The notes below the pieces were generated by a model. That model ran no database searches. It saw only the letters and a program-made list of their open reading frames with translations, and was not told the DNA's origin. A stretch of 64,000 nt of DNA from Pseudodesulfovibrio alkaliphilus (GTDB taxonomy: Bacteria; Desulfobacterota; Desulfovibrionia; Desulfovibrionales; Desulfovibrionaceae), in the NCBI RefSeq assembly GCF_009729555.1, contig NZ_WODC01000003.1:1-64000 (forward strand). The letters run 5' to 3'. Below are positions 60,707 through 64,000 of the stretch, in pieces (position 1 is the first letter of the stretch; each line of letters begins with the position of its first letter). Position numbers and translations under genes: made by a program.

Positions 60707-62857
60707 GTGAAGCTGTCTTTGCGCGTCAAGATATTCGCTGTGCTGATCGCCTTCAGTCTGCTGCCCCTGCTGCTCTCGCGCACCGTCACCGGCCGCGCCG
60801 CCATGAACATGGCCGAGACCCTGTCCGAAGGAACCCGCGACGAACTGCTGGCCATCGTCACCGCCGAACTGGAACACAGCGCTGTCACCACCCAACGCCT
60901 GATCGAAAGCCGGGGCGCCGGGCTGCGGATTGGTGCCGTCACCCTGGCGCGGCAGACTGGCCCGTTGCTCGGCGAGTCCGGTGCCGCCTCACTGCGCGAG
61001 ACCTCTCCACCCCACGCCCCGCCCATGCCCAGGGGCGGCCGCGCCATGATGACCAATGGCGGGAACTCCCTCCCTCCCCCGGATTTCGAGGCCCTGAGCA
61101 TCCACATCCCGCCTTTCGCCCAGGATGCCGTCACACGGGAGTTTGCCAACAGGCTCGCCGGCCTGCTGCCGGTCTTCAAGGAAGTCAGCGACTCCCTTGA
61201 GCGAACCATGGCCTGGACCGCTGTGGCCCTTGAGTCCGGCCCGTTGGTCCGCCACCCCGGGCTTGAGGGCCTCCCCCGGGGCTACGACCCCCGCTATCAG
61301 GACTGGTACCGCAACGTGCGGCAAAGCCTGCGGCCCGAATGGACCCTGCCTCAGACCGACCCCACCACCGGGCAGATCGTGGCCGTCATCGGCTGCCCGA
61401 TCTTCGATGCCGCGGGCCGGTTCGCCGGAGTCGCGGCCCTGGCCGTGCCCATCACCTCCGTGCTCTACGAAACCGACCTCAAGCTACGCTGGAGCGACGC
61501 CATCCGCTCCTACATGGTCGCGCCCGACGGCCAGGGAGGATTGATCATCCTGGCCCAGCAGTCTTATCAGGCCCACGGCCGCCACTGGCGCATGGGCGTG
61601 GGCCAGGAGCGGATGGTCTCTGACGATCCCGAGGCGATGGCGCGATTCATGGCCCTCATGGCCGAGTCGCCCAGCGGGACCATGCGCCTGCCCCATTACG
61701 GGGCAGACAGCGTCTGGGCCTATGCCACAGGCCGCGGCTACAGTTTTCTGCTCATCACCCCGGAGAGCGTGGTCGCCCGTCTTCCCGACGAAGTTTCCGG
61801 CTCCCTGGCGGCGATGCTCGCCCGCATCCGCTCCATGTCGGCCGCCACATCGGGCTACATGCTCATAGCCACCGCTCTGCTGGCCTGGTTCGGCTCCCGG
61901 GCCATCACCCGACCCATAGTGGGCATGGCAGAGGCCGCGGGGCGTCTGGCCCAGGGCGATTTCTCGGCCCGGATACAGGCTCCCCGAACCGACGACGAGC
62001 GCGATGTTCTGGCCGACGCCTTCAACGACATGGTGCCCAAGCTCGCCGAGCGGATGCGCCTGACGCGGGACATGGCCCTGGCCGAGGAGGTGCAGCGACT
62101 GCTGCTGCCGGGCCAACCGCCCGCCGTGCCCGGCTACGATCTGGCCGGGGGCATCGTCTACTGCGACCAGACCGGCGGCGACTACTACGACTTTGTCAAG
62201 GTCCGCACGGAGTCCGGCCACGCCCTGGCCGTGGTCCTGGGCGACGTGTCTGGGCACGGCGTGGCCTCGGCCCTGATTATGGCCTCGGTCCGCGGCCAGT
62301 TGCACAGCCTTGCGGACGTGCCCATGGGAGCCGGGGAGCGCCTGGGGGCCATCAACGCCAGCCTGGCCCGCGACCTGGACGGCACGGGCCGCTTCCTGAC
62401 CCTGTTCTACCTGGAGCTTCTGGACGAGGCGGGGGCCATCCGCTGGGTGCGCGCCGGTCACGACCCGGCCATCCGCCATCTGCCCGGAGCGCATGACACG
62501 GAAGAGCTGGGCGGCGAGGGTCTGCCCCTGGGCGTGCTGGAGGAAACGATCTACACCGAGGGACATGCCAGACTTGAACCGGGCGAGTTCCTGGTCCTGG
62601 CCACAGACGGAGTATGGGAGGCGCACGACCCCGAGGGCCGCATGTTCGGCAAGCAAAGAATGCTTGCCTTGATCCGGGAGAATGCCCATAACAATGCGCA
62701 AGGCATTCTCGACGCCCTCATGGACGCGGTGAACACCCATCAGGGAGGCGTTCGCGAGGACGACACCGCCGTGGTGGTGATCAGGCGAACCGGGTCGGCC
62801 GTCGCCCCGGAGGACCGCGCCGCAAAGACGCCGGAAGGCGCACGGGGCAACGCATGA
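60707..62857 (+). CDS. RsbU/SpoIIE-type PP2C phosphatase with dCache sensor and HAMP
   Basis: A 716-residue membrane sensor phosphatase. A first helix (IFAVLIAFSLLPLLLS) and a second (GYMLIATALLAWFGS, ~385) enclose a dCache-like periplasmic domain. HAMP (~400-455) connects to a SpoIIE phosphatase domain with the metal aspartates in GGDYYDFV, LGDVSGHGV, ATDGVWEAHD and EDDTAVVV. It should dephosphorylate a STAS-domain anti-anti-sigma protein, coded two genes downstream. Its stop overlaps the kinase gene start (ATGA). Confidence 0.92.
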   Translation: MKLSLRVKIFAVLIAFSLLPLLLSRTVTGRAAMNMAETLSEGTRDELLAIVTAELEHSAVTTQRLIESRGAGLRIGAVTLARQTGPLLGESGAASLRETSPPHAPPMPRGGRAMMTNGGNSLPPPDFEALSIHIPPFAQDAVTREFANRLAGLLPVFKEVSDSLERTMAWTAVALESGPLVRHPGLEGLPRGYDPRYQDWYRNVRQSLRPEWTLPQTDPTTGQIVAVIGCPIFDAAGRFAGVAALAVPITSVLYETDLKLRWSDAIRSYMVAPDGQGGLIILAQQSYQAHGRHWRMGVGQERMVSDDPEAMARFMALMAESPSGTMRLPHYGADSVWAYATGRGYSFLLITPESVVARLPDEVSGSLAAMLARIRSMSAATSGYMLIATALLAWFGSRAITRPIVGMAEAAGRLAQGDFSARIQAPRTDDERDVLADAFNDMVPKLAERMRLTRDMALAEEVQRLLLPGQPPAVPGYDLAGGIVYCDQTGGDYYDFVKVRTESGHALAVVLGDVSGHGVASALIMASVRGQLHSLADVPMGAGERLGAINASLARDLDGTGRFLTLFYLELLDEAGAIRWVRAGHDPAIRHLPGAHDTEELGGEGLPLGVLEETIYTEGHARLEPGEFLVLATDGVWEAHDPEGRMFGKQRMLALIRENAHNNAQGILDALMDAVNTHQGGVREDDTAVVVIRRTGSAVAPEDRAAKTPEGARGNA

Positions 62858-63333
62858 CAACGCATGTCACTTCCTTTCGGATGACCAACAGAATGAACTG
62901 CTTCAAACGGGTCCAGCCCGAGGTGGAGCGTTTTGCCGCGGCCCACGGCCTCTCGCCCCGGTGCACCTTCCATCTCACCCTGTGCCTTGACGAGCTGATC
63001 ACCAACATCATCAGCTACGGATACGCGGATTTTGACGAGCACCCCATTGATGTGACCATCACGCTGGACAAAGGATGCGTCTTTGTGCGCATAGAGGACG
63101 ATGCCGCTCCCTTCAACCTTCTGGAGGCTCCGCCCCCGGAGCTTGAGGTGCCTCTGGACGAGCGGACCCGTCCCATCGGGGGCATGGGAATCCATCTGGT
63201 GAAGAGCATGATGGACGGCATCCAGTACACGAGAGAAAACGGCAAGAACATTCTGCTGCTGCGCAAATGCATATGCGACGACGGCGCCCCGGCGGAGCCG
63301 CCGAGCCAACAGGGAGGTACAACGTGGCAATGA
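62854..63333 (+). CDS. RsbW-like anti-sigma/switch kinase
   Basis: A 159-residue GHKL serine kinase. The N box LCLDELITNIISYGY and the nucleotide-binding segments IEDDAAPFNLL and RPIGGMGIHLVKSMMD match RsbW/SpoIIAB. It should phosphorylate the STAS protein coded next, and in its free form bind a target that may be a sigma factor or another effector. It overlaps both neighbours: ATGA with the phosphatase gene and the GTGGCAATGA segment with the STAS gene. A C-terminal tail with CICDDG is unusual. Confidence 0.9.
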   Translation: MTTHVTSFRMTNRMNCFKRVQPEVERFAAAHGLSPRCTFHLTLCLDELITNIISYGYADFDEHPIDVTITLDKGCVFVRIEDDAAPFNLLEAPPPELEVPLDERTRPIGGMGIHLVKSMMDGIQYTRENGKNILLLRKCICDDGAPAEPPSQQGGTTWQ

Positions 63334-63656
63334 CCGAATCCAAGGAAAACGGCATCACCGTCCTGGCCGTGGACGGCAACCTCGACGCCGAGGGCACCCA
63401 GGCCCTGGAGGAAAAGGTCCTGGCCCTGCTCGAAGCGGGCGAGACCAGCCTGCTCTTCGACTTCAGCGGCCTGGATTACATCAACAGCTCGGGCCTGCGC
63501 ATCCTTGTGCTCGCCTACCAGCGCCTCAAGAAGGCGTCAGGCAGGGTGGCGATCTGTGGGGTCAGGGACTACATTCAGGAAGTGTTTGAGGTCTCGGGCT
63601 ACGACAAGATCTTCCCCCTGTTCCGCGACAGGGCGGGCGCGATGAGCGGCATGTAG
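63324..63656 (+). CDS. STAS-domain anti-anti-sigma factor (RsbV-like)
   Basis: A 110-residue STAS protein. The phospho-acceptor serine lies in LDYINSSGLRIL, the classical RsbV/SpoIIAA site. It would bind and release the RsbW-like kinase's target when unphosphorylated. GTG at 63324 has AGGGAGG six bases upstream, so it is preferred over ATG 63330. Its start codon lies inside the kinase gene, so the three proteins are made in a fixed ratio. No sigma factor gene follows before the window ends. Confidence 0.9.
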   Translation: MAMTESKENGITVLAVDGNLDAEGTQALEEKVLALLEAGETSLLFDFSGLDYINSSGLRILVLAYQRLKKASGRVAICGVRDYIQEVFEVSGYDKIFPLFRDRAGAMSGM

Positions 63657-63726
63657 TCCTGACCCGGCGTTGTTTCACCAAAGGGATCATGCCCCGGCGA
63701 ACACCCGCGCCCGGGCGTGGCCCACC

Positions 63727-64000
63727 CTACTGCCGCAGGGTGGTCTCGCCCATGGCGCCAATGACAAGATTCGGAGCCGAGGCCATGGCTGTCTGACGCA
63801 GGGAGAGCTGACCCCGCGCATGGGCCTGACCAAAGAGCATTCGCCGCGTCTCCAGCCGCTCGTACTGGACCGAGCGGCGGCCGAGAAGCTGCTCGACACG
63901 CTGCTGACGCGCCTCGTCCGACAGGCTTTGCGCAGTGGCGTCCGCCCCGCCCGAGGCCGCCAGGACGGCCATGGTTTCCATCCCGTCCGGGTCTGCCTGC
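63727..64000 (-). CDS. C-terminal part of an uncharacterised protein (cut by window edge)
   Basis: The minus-strand frame stays open from the right edge to a TAG at 63727, giving at least 91 residues: alanine-, glutamine- and arginine-rich, with SLSDEARQQRVEQLLGRRSV and APNLVIGAMGETTLRQ at the end. ATG codons at 63981 and 63972 have no evident ribosome site, so the true start probably lies outside the window. I do not recognise a family. It converges with the STAS gene across ~70 bases. Confidence 0.45.
   Translation of the reverse strand, partial: QADPDGMETMAVLAASGGADATAQSLSDEARQQRVEQLLGRRSVQYERLETRRMLFGQAHARGQLSLRQTAMASAPNLVIGAMGETTLRQ

Overview
The window comes from a high-GC dissimilatory sulfate reducer of the Desulfovibrionaceae, probably Desulfovibrio or Pseudodesulfovibrio. 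The main evidence is a complete dsrMKJOP locus (49.9-55.1 kb), which encodes the membrane complex linked to DsrC/sulfite reduction. Cytochrome bd oxidase, an FmdE-type protein and protein similarity throughout fit the same group. The genus is an inference; no 16S sequence beyond its first ~24 nt is present.

Layout. 0-0.7 kb: the 5' end of a leftward 16S rRNA gene with boxA and three tandem promoters in ~90-bp repeats. 0.7-11.1 kb: hybrid histidine kinase, DASS-type anion transporter, dnaE, MazG-like pyrophosphohydrolase, queD, dtd and a membrane diguanylate cyclase. 11.2-21.9 kb: a leftward operon of an FtsX-like permease, a LolD/MacB-type ATPase, a 1663-residue fusion of a degenerate M28 peptidase domain to an FtsX-like permease, and two OPT-like polytopic proteins. 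It is the best candidate here for an undescribed envelope system. 22-30 kb: a glycan-type neighbourhood (two related NodB-like deacetylases, GT4, a COG4671-like glycosyltransferase, radical SAM/TPR protein, GNAT, WbuC-like cupin) interrupted by dapF. 30-38.5 kb: EamA exporter, methyltransferase, an htpX-htrA envelope quality-control pair, Hsp20, 6-phosphofructokinase and cydAB. 38.6-49 kb: secreted EF-hand protein, AraC regulator, umuDC, a lipoprotein, a MacB-like ABC system with a DUF2318 protein, and a multi-PAS diguanylate cyclase. 49-55 kb: an RsbRD_N protein followed by dsrMKJOP. 55-64 kb: FmdE-molybdopterin-domain fusion, AhpD-fold protein, an ABC exporter with a heavily expanded nucleotide-binding domain, an RsbU-RsbW-RsbV partner-switching operon, and a gene cut by the right edge.

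Two dispersed repeat families punctuate the window. A GC-rich ~130-bp palindromic element (two copies) supplies the apparent ribosome binding site of one OPT-like gene. An element with GGCTGTT ends (three copies) lies in intergenic gaps, including between the two genes of the MacB-like transporter and just after dsrP. No transposase, tRNA or CRISPR array was recognised.

Functional threads: sulfite reduction and electron transfer (Dsr), oxygen and proteolytic stress defence (CydAB, HtrA, HtpX, Hsp20, UmuDC), cyclic-di-GMP and phosphorelay signalling (two GGDEF proteins with intact I-sites, one hybrid kinase, one Rsb module), and envelope or glycan biogenesis.
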